From assembly GCA_003973375.1 (NCBI GenBank), contig QNYL01000188.1, forward strand, positions 1-7,920: a stretch of 7,920 bases of DNA. The letters are read 5' to 3'. Below, piece by piece: positions 1-6,306 of the stretch. The translations under genes were made by a program, and so were the position numbers. Each line of letters opens with the position of its first letter. Position 1 is the stretch's first letter. The notes below the pieces were generated by a model. It had not been told where the DNA came from. It did no database searches and saw nothing but the letters and a program-made list of their open reading frames with translations. Source of the stretch: Flavobacteriia bacterium (GTDB taxonomy: Bacteria > Bacteroidota > Bacteroidia > Flavobacteriales > Flavobacteriaceae).

Positions 1-61
1 TTTTTTATTAAAAATAAAGGTATAGAATACGCCTCTTTGTGGTAAATGAATATATAATCTC

Positions 62-124
62 GGTCTATAAAGTCATCGAATTGTAAAAGAGATCTTTCAA
101 AACCCTTTTAAACTTTATAAAACC
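62..124. mobile_element. Short inverted-repeat mini-element (copy A)
   Basis: Seen: the stretch opens with GGTCTATAAAGT (62-73) and closes with ACTTTATAAAACC (112-124), whose reverse complement GGTTTTATAAAGT matches the opening apart from one extra base and a C/T difference; the inner 8 bases TATAAAGT pair perfectly. The left part shares the 17-base run ATAAAGTCATCGAATTG (67-83) with copy B (3860-3876), and 20 of 21 bases match if three more bases outward are included. The right part shares ATCTTTCAAAA (92-102) with copy B (3969-3979) at nearly the same distance from ACTTTATA. Copy A thus resembles the two ends of copy B with the middle deleted. It lies two bases past the stop of the GH101-like gene, so in that transcript it could fold into a stem. 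No transposase is present; the parent family is not recognised. Confidence 0.5.
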
Positions 125-125
125 A

Positions 126-1511
126 TTATTTATAGATCTTCGGCTTTAACAAATAAGGAGTGGCCGGTTGAAATTTAAAAACGATCCTGTTCTCCTTTAA
201 ATTAATATTCTTTAACAGTTTATTTCCGTTTCCGGTTACCTCAAATACAGAAACTGTTTTTACATCTTTCCAGCATGGAGGCAGCTGAATACTTTTTAAA
301 CTTTGTTTCTGACTGTACACGGCCAGAGTTTTCTCCGCATTCCATTGTACAGGGAAGATCACCACATCTTTCTTTCTCAGTGTAAAATCACCACGTGTTA
401 CCGTACTGTCCTTTAAAGAAACTTTTACATCCTTTGAAAAATAAGCTGTCCGGCTATTTCCTTTTCCATCAACTTTTAATCGTTTTAGACGGTTCAAGAA
501 ATTGTATTGTAAAACATTCAGATAAAAATCCTTGTTAAATTTTTTAATCCACTCATTATTCTTATCTTCCTTCAGCAGGGATGGAAAAACAGTTTCCCCG
601 TACATACTCTTCCCGAAGAGAAATCCCAAAGCGAAATCGGTTTTTTTTACATCGGGATTCAATCCGCTTCCGGTATAGATCTTTGCAGGAATTTTTAAGT
701 AATCCGATTGTGTCATATGATTAAAATGCCAGGCGAAAGGCACTTCTCCTACCATATAGTCCATCACCCATTCACTGGTAACATCAAGTCCTTTATCATT
801 CCAGTACTTCAGTATTTTCTTTTGATATTTTGCTTCGGTCATAGCCGATTCATAATGTCCTTTGCTTTCACGAACGATCCAGGCATCGAGATGGATACTT
901 CCTCCTTCTTTCAGCGGAGGAAGCAGTTCGAGTAAACGATCTATACGCATCTGTGCATATCCGTTCTTCCATTCATTACGATAGTTGATCTGGTATGCTT
1001 TCCTGTTGTTGTATCTTCCTATCACCATCAATTTTCCTGATGATGTTTTAGAGATCATATCCTTTTCAACGTATTCATTCCATAGCGGACTATCGTCATA
1101 GGCATCGGTCATATTGATATGCAAACTTACGATCGTGTGGTATTTTTTAGCTTCTTTCATCAGCCAGAGCAAGCTTTCCCGTGCATTGGCATCCTGAGGC
1201 CGTTTTAAATGTTTGTTTACCTCAAAAAAAGCGGGATATTTATCATCATGACCATTGTATTGCCAGCCTACCAGGTAAATGATCTTAGGAATCCCCAGTG
1301 AAAGATGATCGGCTATTTTTATTACCTCCAAAGCACTTTCAAAGGTATTTATCACTTTACTGCCTCCCTCTCCGTTAGGTATGGCCAGATCCAGTTTCAT
1401 TACCAGCGTTTGCGAATAATCGTGATTAAAGATGTTCTGAGCTCTCACTGTAGTCAACAATCCTGTGAGGATTAGAAAAAGAAATATTTTTTTGCTCATT
1501 TTTGTATTCAT
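126..1511 (-). CDS. Secreted GH101-like (endo-alpha-N-acetylgalactosaminidase family) protein
   Basis: Seen: 461 residues. Residues 1-24 are a signal peptide (lysines, hydrophobic run FLFLILTGLLT, then VRA before Gln25, with no lipobox Cys), so the protein is exported. The core resembles the GH101 TIM barrel: KIIYLVGWQYNGHDD (76-90) matches the family's 'KI-LKGYQ-EGHDS' strand, and VSLHINMTDAY (128-138) its 'HVNASE-Y' motif. IHLDAW gives Asp209 as the likely nucleophile and TSEW gives Glu247 as the likely acid/base, 38 residues later, close to the spacing I recall for characterised GH101 enzymes. A small beta domain follows (about 350-461). Known: GH101 releases Gal-beta-1,3-GalNAc from Ser/Thr of mucin-type glycoproteins. 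Odd: characterised members are multidomain and exceed 1000 residues, so this is a core-only version whose substrate may differ. Met5 is an alternative start; no Shine-Dalgarno favours either. It probably forms an operon with the gene upstream. Confidence 0.7.
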   Translation of the reverse strand: MNTKMSKKIFLFLILTGLLTTVRAQNIFNHDYSQTLVMKLDLAIPNGEGGSKVINTFESALEVIKIADHLSLGIPKIIYLVGWQYNGHDDKYPAFFEVNKHLKRPQDANARESLLWLMKEAKKYHTIVSLHINMTDAYDDSPLWNEYVEKDMISKTSSGKLMVIGRYNNRKAYQINYRNEWKNGYAQMRIDRLLELLPPLKEGGSIHLDAWIVRESKGHYESAMTEAKYQKKILKYWNDKGLDVTSEWVMDYMVGEVPFAWHFNHMTQSDYLKIPAKIYTGSGLNPDVKKTDFALGFLFGKSMYGETVFPSLLKEDKNNEWIKKFNKDFYLNVLQYNFLNRLKRLKVDGKGNSRTAYFSKDVKVSLKDSTVTRGDFTLRKKDVVIFPVQWNAEKTLAVYSQKQSLKSIQLPPCWKDVKTVSVFEVTGNGNKLLKNINLKENRIVFKFQPATPYLLKPKIYK

Positions 1512-1531
1512 TATAATTAATATTTAATCTG

Positions 1532-1545
1532 ATCAATTCATTGAT
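1532..1545. repeat. Perfect 6-bp palindrome between the two glycosidase genes
   Basis: ATCAAT (1532-1537) and ATTGAT (1540-1545) are perfect inverted repeats separated by two bases, inside the 59-base gap between the two minus-strand genes. There is no GC-rich stem or T-run, so it does not look like an intrinsic terminator. It could be a small regulatory or RNA-processing site, or chance in AT-rich DNA. Confidence 0.25.
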
Positions 1546-1570
1546 GGTGATCTCACTCACTTTGATTTTC

Positions 1571-3571
1571 TTATTTTTTACTGCTTAATCTAATTGTAAA
1601 ACTATCCCCTGCTTTCCCCGTCATTTCTTGTATAACTTTATTGTTTTCTTTGATAATAATCTTTACCCCTTCTCTATGTCTTAAAACTTCAACATCAAAA
1701 TTACTGTTAAATGCTTTAACATGTCTCAATGCCATTTTATTCCATCCTTCAGGAAGTCTTGGAGATATGGTAAATTTTCGTAAACCTGTTGGCCGGATAT
1801 CAAATAATCCTTCAGTAATTACTCTACAATACAGGGCACTTTCTGCAGATAAATGTCGCTGATTCCCCTCAGGATATGCTTCTACAGGATACGGGACATG
1901 TTCACCGAGTAATCTTCTTTTTGAATATTTTAATAAATAATTCATAGCCCTGTCAGTGTCTCCTGCAGCAAATACACCACGCAAGGCATATAAAGTGGCT
2001 CTATCCCAGAAAGTAGTGCTTCCCGCTTCTGATGCCAACCCGTCAACAGTCCATAATTTATCCGAAAATAAGGCATTAATAGTTCCTTCTTTTCTGTCAT
2101 AAATATTCACCGTTAAAGGAGTAGCTATCCAGGCACGTAATTTCTTATTTTCTTTAAAATATTTATAGGTTTTATATCCTGAAACAGTGGCCCCAAAATA
2201 TTTTTCGATATTCTTTTTCAGAGTTTTTGATTGTTTCTCATACGTTGATAACACTTTAAAATCCACCCCAAGATCTATTCCTAACAGTACGGTAGAGATC
2301 AAGGCATCATAATACAGGGACGAAGTGTTTAGATTGGCGTTTCCAGAAGGAAATCTCCCTTCTAATTCATCAGTATTTGAAGTGACAACCCCTTCCTTGT
2401 TCAGCTTTCTTTTATTATATTCCAGGCACCATGTTATTAACGGCCATAATTTTTTGGCCGTTTTTTTATCACCATAGGCCAAAGAAAATCGTGAGGCTCC
2501 ATAAGCAATCATTGCCATATCACCCCTGTCTCCTCTTCCATTCCAGATATCAATTCCTTCGGCAACGATAGAACTAGGAATAGGTTTAAAATCATCATTG
2601 ATAAACCGGGCAAAATGACGAAACGAATTGATCGCAGATTCATTTCCTTCCAGATTTCCTAAAAACGGAAAAAAAGGATTGGCATACTCTGCCTGGTCAT
2701 TTGCCCAGATAGCTGCATAATAACGGCCACCTCCCGGGCCGTGCATTAAACCACCTTTGGTTTCGTAAATACTTTCTGTAGCCCTTATTTTAGCAAATGA
2801 AAATGCTGTATTTAGAATTTTATCAGGGGATTCAAAAACTAAATCAGAAAAGGTTTCACGAATAAATTTTTCACGTTTTTTTAATTCGTAATCTGCTGAG
2901 ATATAAACATCTTTATCCTCTTTTCTTCTGGCAGAATAAATCAATGCATAGTCTAAGGATTCATGAGGTTTCAATACAAAATTTCCGTCATCAGAGGATA
3001 CCACTTGTATACGATAAACTCCTTCTACTCCTTTTTCTTTATCTGTATAATGGACCTCGTCAATTTTAGGAAGTACTATTTTTACTGCTTTATTACTGAA
3101 ATTTTTAAACTCCATTTTATCAATAAAAACAGGTTTATTAGTTGTTGGATATAACTGGTGTGTAATAGAAATACCTTCATCAGTTTTTGAACCGTACTTT
3201 AGCACTCCTTTAAGGTAAAAAAAGTCTGGAGCTTCGGTTATTTCCTTTCCGTTAATCATTGGTTTTGCAATACCATCATAAGCAAAATCATAAGATAAAC
3301 TTCCATGTGTATCATTAGGAATGGTGCGTAACATTGGAAAAACCAGATGTACTCTTTGCTTTAACTCACCTTTTTCCACACCATAATGAACAATGGCAGA
3401 AATATATAAACCACTCATTTCCAAATGATCTATGTGCGAATCATTTTGTTTAACATTCCATTGCAGGCCTTCATCTCCGGTTAAGCTCCATCTCGATTGA
3501 TCTTGTGCACTTACGTGCCAGATACTTAGCATCAGCAATACGATAGTAAGATTTTCTTTTAATTTATTCAT
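1571..3571 (-). CDS. Secreted six-hairpin (alpha/alpha)6 glycosidase-like protein
   Basis: Seen: 666 residues. A signal peptide covers 1-22 (hydrophobic IVLLMLSIWHV, then SA before Gln23; no lipobox). The layout is an N-terminal beta-sandwich (about 25-235), an (alpha/alpha)6 barrel (about 245-595) and a small C-terminal beta domain (about 596-666) with the phrase 'TISPRLPEGWNKMALRHVKAF', typical of GH78/GH95-like enzymes. Candidate active-site acids lie in WANDQAEY (Asp292, Glu295), VAEGIDIW (Glu338, Asp342), SNTDELEGRFPSG (Asp401, Glu402, Glu404), SEAGSTTFWDR (Glu515) and YPVEAYPEGN (Glu563). I cannot assign a CAZy family or substrate; rhamnosidase-, fucosidase- or glucosidase-like clans share this fold. 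The first in-frame ATG gives a clean signal peptide, which supports the start. It is the first gene of a probable two-gene operon with the GH101-like gene, so it may trim the same external glycan. Confidence 0.72.
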   Translation of the reverse strand: MNKLKENLTIVLLMLSIWHVSAQDQSRWSLTGDEGLQWNVKQNDSHIDHLEMSGLYISAIVHYGVEKGELKQRVHLVFPMLRTIPNDTHGSLSYDFAYDGIAKPMINGKEITEAPDFFYLKGVLKYGSKTDEGISITHQLYPTTNKPVFIDKMEFKNFSNKAVKIVLPKIDEVHYTDKEKGVEGVYRIQVVSSDDGNFVLKPHESLDYALIYSARRKEDKDVYISADYELKKREKFIRETFSDLVFESPDKILNTAFSFAKIRATESIYETKGGLMHGPGGGRYYAAIWANDQAEYANPFFPFLGNLEGNESAINSFRHFARFINDDFKPIPSSIVAEGIDIWNGRGDRGDMAMIAYGASRFSLAYGDKKTAKKLWPLITWCLEYNKRKLNKEGVVTSNTDELEGRFPSGNANLNTSSLYYDALISTVLLGIDLGVDFKVLSTYEKQSKTLKKNIEKYFGATVSGYKTYKYFKENKKLRAWIATPLTVNIYDRKEGTINALFSDKLWTVDGLASEAGSTTFWDRATLYALRGVFAAGDTDRAMNYLLKYSKRRLLGEHVPYPVEAYPEGNQRHLSAESALYCRVITEGLFDIRPTGLRKFTISPRLPEGWNKMALRHVKAFNSNFDVEVLRHREGVKIIIKENNKVIQEMTGKAGDSFTIRLSSKK

Positions 3572-3679
3572 TTTGTACTATTTTTTATTGTTATTATTCC
3601 TTAGACTAAGCATTTTACACCAATTTTATTGATGATTTATCATTGGTCTTTTATTCTTTAATATTACCTTTTCTATTCA
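3572..3679 (-). promoter_or_regulatory. Upstream region of the glycosidase operon
   Basis: These 108 AT-rich bases lie between the gene remnant and the start of the six-hairpin gene, and would carry the operon's promoter. I see no full Bacteroidota promoter; on the minus strand TAAAATTG is one mismatch from the -7 consensus TAnnTTTG but has no convincing -33 partner. A 6-base inverted repeat, ACCAAT (3619-3624) and ATTGGT (3642-3647), with a 17-base spacer could be an operator. No Shine-Dalgarno precedes the ATG at 3571. Confidence 0.3.
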
Positions 3680-3848
3680 TTATAGATCGATGATCATGCC
3701 ATTTAAAGTGATATGATCACAATTCCGGAATGAATGCGGATCCATCCAGCCGTCACAAATCAATTCAACATCTTTTGCTTCGATGGTCAAACTTTTGGAT
3801 CCTTTAAATCCAGACCAATAACGTAATCTATCTGTATTGGGTATAAAT
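3680..3848 (-). pseudogene. Start-less remnant of a probable beta-helix protein
   Basis: Seen: one minus-strand frame reads from the left edge of the mini-element to a TAA stop (3680-3682). It gives about 56 residues including IPNTDRLRYW, then GSKSLTIEAKDVELICDGW, then NCDHITLNGMIIDL. No ATG start lies in a useful place; the frame continues into the element's inverted repeat as LYGQT and meets a stop there (3866-3868). The pattern 'LTI-a-dvelI-dG ... f-nCdhITLnGmiID' resembles one rung region of right-handed parallel beta-helix enzymes (pectin-lyase fold, such as GH28- or GH110-like proteins). The fragment is far shorter than any such enzyme, lacks both ends and directly abuts an insertion, so I read it as a gene remnant. 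It has the same orientation as the glycosidase pair, suggesting the degradation cluster was once longer. The fold call rests on pattern only. Confidence 0.5.
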
Positions 3849-4004
3849 AGTGTTTGTCCATAAAGTCATCGAATTGAAAAAATTATCTTTTTGCACTTTT
3901 TTCCTTCTTTTATTTTGCCTAATACACAAGCATTTGCTGCAATAAAAAAAAATCCATCAAAAATCTTAATCTTTCAAAAATCAAGCACTTTATAGACAGA
4001 CACT
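3849..4004. mobile_element. MITE-like element with 18-bp inverted repeats (copy B)
   Basis: Seen: the ends AGTGTTTGTCCATAAAGT (3849-3866) and ACTTTATAGACAGACACT (3987-4004) are inverted repeats matching at 16 of 18 positions; weaker similarity continues inward for several bases. The flanks AAT (3846-3848) and AAT (4005-4007) could be a 3-base target duplication, though chance is quite possible in this AT-rich DNA. The 120-base interior is AT-rich, with poly-A and poly-T runs and no reading frame of note. This is the build of a miniature inverted-repeat transposable element or a deleted insertion sequence, mobilised in trans if at all. It interrupts or truncates the beta-helix remnant on its left and ends 43 bases before the DUF389 start on its right. 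Copy A (62-124) is a shorter relative. I do not recognise the parent transposon family. Confidence 0.65.
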
Positions 4005-4016
4005 AATTAATTTTAT

Positions 4017-4024
4017 TAAATTTA
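4017..4024 (+). promoter_or_regulatory. Weak candidate -7 box of the DUF389 gene
   Basis: TAAATTTA is one base from the Bacteroidota -7 consensus TAnnTTTG and lies 23 bases upstream of the ATG, implying a leader of under 20 bases. The expected -33 position falls on the right inverted repeat of the mini-element, where no TTTG is seen. In such AT-rich sequence a one-mismatch match is weak evidence. Confidence 0.2.
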
Positions 4025-4047
4025 CACTATAAATCAATTCCATTTCA

Positions 4048-5529
4048 ATGGATAATAAAGAAGAAAAAGAAGAATTACGTAAAGAGAAGATTGAGAAAAA
4101 GATCGAGGTTCATGACCAGAAGGTAGAAGAGCAAAAAGAAGAGGTTAAGAAAGAATTTAAAGGATTCTGGTATGATTTTAAGGTTTTTTTTAAGGAATTA
4201 CTTAATATTAAGGTCGGGACAGATAAAGAGCTTACGGCTCAAACAATCCGTGAAGGTATTGTTATGAAAGGGCATACGGCCTGGATTTTGGTATTCTCCA
4301 TTATAGTTGCCTCTATTGGATTAAATATCAGTTCAACCGCTGTAGTGATAGGAGCTATGCTTATTTCACCTTTAATGGGGCCAATTTTAGGAATTGGTTT
4401 CTCAGTGGGGATCAATGATATTGATACTTTAAAGACTTCATTGATCAATTTTGCTGTTACCGTTGGGATAAGTCTGATTACTTCATTCTTATTTTTCAGT
4501 ATACCATTGTTTCAACACGAAACTCCTGAGCTCATTGCAAGAACACGTCCGGATGTACGGGATGTTCTTATAGCTATTTCGGGAGGTTTGGCACTTATTA
4601 TTGCATTGAGCAGACCCACTCCTCAGTTCAATACCATTGCAGGTGTAGCAATTGCCACTGCATTGATGCCTCCTTTATGTACAGCAGGCTATGGTCTGGC
4701 TATTGGAAATCTCGATTATTTTGGAGGGGCTTTGTTCTTATTTACCATCAATTCCATTTTTATTGCACTGGCTTCTTTTGCCATCATCAAATACCTGCGT
4801 TTTCCGATGGTAAGATATATTGATCAGGCCAAACGGAAACGAATAGCCCGGCTGGCAATGATCGTGGCAACGATTATCTTTTTATTGAGTATTCAATTAT
4901 TCTATCAACTTTTTTTAGAAGAAAGATTTAAAGCAAAAGCTAATACTTTTATAGCAGAACTTAAGGAAGAAGGGGTGGATATTATCGGACTGAATGATGA
5001 GAGTATTGATTATGATAACAATGTGATCAAGCTCTTTATTTTTGGGAATAATTATGATTCGGCCGATATTAAAAGATGGGAAAAAAGGATGGATAAAATG
5101 GACCTTACAGATACAAAACTGGAGATCTTGCAAAGCCAGGAAGGCTCAAGAATAAGAAATGATATCAATGAGATCAAAGAAATGTATATCAACAACCATA
5201 AATTATTATCAGCAAAGGATGTTACTATTAGCCAGAAGGATAAACTGATCAAAGAACTGGAAAATGATCTGAGAAAATATTATAAAAATGAGATTCCGGT
5301 AAATAGTATAAGTAAAGAGATCAAAATCAATTATGAGCATATAAAAAGGATCAATTTCGCTGAAGAGTTTTCTACAAATTTTAAAAAGGTAGATACTACT
5401 TATTATATCGGTGTTCAGTGGGATAAAAAGATTGCTGAAAAGGAGAAGAGAAATCAGGAAAAGAAACTTAAGAAATGGCTTAAAACCCGGCTTTTTATTA
5501 AAAATCTGGTAGTTAGAGAAGTAGAATAG
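4048..5529 (+). CDS. DUF389 (TIGR00341-type) integral membrane protein
   Basis: Seen: 493 residues. Residues 1-37 are extremely rich in Lys and Glu, probably a cytoplasmic helix or coiled coil. About seven membrane segments follow, near 77-92, 96-120, 131-154, 172-188, 196-219, 223-248 and 267-290. Family hallmarks are STAVVIGAMLISPLMGPILGIG (96-117), ISGGLALIIALSRP (177-190) and AGVAIATALMPPLCTAGYGLA (198-218). A soluble tail of about 200 residues (291-493) contains a mixed alpha/beta stretch (about 296-362), then a charged helical stretch (about 380-412) and a very basic end. Known: DUF389 proteins are widespread bacterial membrane proteins with no settled biochemical function. The start is the first ATG after upstream stops; there is no Shine-Dalgarno. 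The gene converges on mlaF with 6 bases between stop codons. The family call is firm; the role is unknown. Confidence 0.88.
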   Translation: MDNKEEKEELRKEKIEKKIEVHDQKVEEQKEEVKKEFKGFWYDFKVFFKELLNIKVGTDKELTAQTIREGIVMKGHTAWILVFSIIVASIGLNISSTAVVIGAMLISPLMGPILGIGFSVGINDIDTLKTSLINFAVTVGISLITSFLFFSIPLFQHETPELIARTRPDVRDVLIAISGGLALIIALSRPTPQFNTIAGVAIATALMPPLCTAGYGLAIGNLDYFGGALFLFTINSIFIALASFAIIKYLRFPMVRYIDQAKRKRIARLAMIVATIIFLLSIQLFYQLFLEERFKAKANTFIAELKEEGVDIIGLNDESIDYDNNVIKLFIFGNNYDSADIKRWEKRMDKMDLTDTKLEILQSQEGSRIRNDINEIKEMYINNHKLLSAKDVTISQKDKLIKELENDLRKYYKNEIPVNSISKEIKINYEHIKRINFAEEFSTNFKKVDTTYYIGVQWDKKIAEKEKRNQEKKLKKWLKTRLFIKNLVVREVE

Positions 5530-5535
5530 TTTATG

Positions 5536-6294
5536 TTATTTATTGTAAACCTCTCTTACTTTCCGGAAGAGATTGGAAGAATAAACAAAATTAGTAACAG
5601 ATTTATTATCAGTTTTAAAGATGGTTTTATCAGAGCCTTCCCATTCTTTAACCCCATTTTTTAAAAAGATAATTTTTTCGCCGATTTCCATTACAGAGTT
5701 CATATCGTGCGTGTTAATCACAGTGATCATTTGATATTCATCGGTAATCTCCTGAATAAGATTATCAATAATCGTTGCAGTTTTAGGATCCAGTCCGGAA
5801 TTAGGTTCATCGCAAAAAAGATATTTGGGATTCATCACAATAGCCCTTGCGATTGCTACCCGCTTTTGCATACCTCCGGAAAGTTCAGCCGGATATTTCT
5901 GATTTACATTTTCAAGTCGTACTCTTTTTAGAACGAAATTTACTCTTTCAAGCATTTCCTCCTTACTTTGTTCTGTAAACATCTTTAAAGGAAACATTAT
6001 ATTATCTTCAATAGTTTCCGAATCAAAAAGAGCTCCCCCCTGAAATACCATGCCCATTTCCTGGCGGAGAAGTCTTTTCTCCTTGGTCGACATAGCAATA
6101 TAAGATCTTCCGTCATACAAAATATCTCCCTTGTCAGGAATAAACAAACCCAGCATACATTTGATAAAAACAGTTTTACCGGATCCGCTAGTACCAATAA
6201 TAAGGCTGGTATTCCCTTTTTCAAAAGTGGCTGATATCCCTTTTAAAACTTCATTTTCACCAAATGATTTATAAATGTCTTTTACTTCTATCAT
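5536..6294 (-). CDS. mlaF: MlaF-like ABC transporter ATP-binding protein
   Basis: Seen: 252 residues with a complete ATPase set: Walker A GTSGSGKT (34-41), Q-loop MVFQGGALFDS (Gln85), signature LSGGMQKRVAIARA (138-151), Walker B YLFCDEP (158-164, Asp162 and Glu163), D-loop SGLD (166-169) and switch His196 in NTHDM. 'QGGALFDS' after the Q-loop is characteristic of the MlaF/Mkl (MCE-associated) subfamily. Known: MlaF works with permease MlaE and an MCE protein, MlaD, in phospholipid traffic between inner and outer membranes that keeps the outer leaflet lipid-asymmetric. The start lies 12 bases after the stop of the permease gene, so the two form an operon with this gene last. Its start has no Shine-Dalgarno, so it may rely on translation of the gene before it. 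Subfamily assignment is strong; the cargo is inferred from the family. Confidence 0.9.
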   Translation of the reverse strand: MIEVKDIYKSFGENEVLKGISATFEKGNTSLIIGTSGSGKTVFIKCMLGLFIPDKGDILYDGRSYIAMSTKEKRLLRQEMGMVFQGGALFDSETIEDNIMFPLKMFTEQSKEEMLERVNFVLKRVRLENVNQKYPAELSGGMQKRVAIARAIVMNPKYLFCDEPNSGLDPKTATIIDNLIQEITDEYQMITVINTHDMNSVMEIGEKIIFLKNGVKEWEGSDKTIFKTDNKSVTNFVYSSNLFRKVREVYNK

Positions 6295-6306
6295 TTAAAT
6301 TTGGGT

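Noticed and set aside
2..109. Minus-strand frame at the left edge reading LLQFDDFIDRDYIFIYHKEAY, similar to QFDDFMDKHYLY in the frame at copy B
   Set aside because: It has no usable start codon and the shared QFDDF comes from the 17-base DNA repeat of the mini-elements, so I treat the similarity as DNA-level rather than as a gene. A gene piece continuing left of the window cannot be fully excluded.
708..935. 75-codon plus-strand frame inside the GH101-like gene
   Set aside because: It lies wholly antisense to a well-supported coding region and its translation has no recognisable domain.
1532..1545. Palindrome in the intergenic gap as an intrinsic terminator separating the two glycosidase genes
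   Set aside because: The stem is AT-rich with a two-base loop and no following T-run on the minus strand, so an operon remains the simpler reading.
5529..5550. GTTTA/TAAAC inverted repeat at the convergent junction as a terminator
   Set aside because: The stem is five AT-rich pairs with a 12-base loop and no T-run on either strand; too weak to call.
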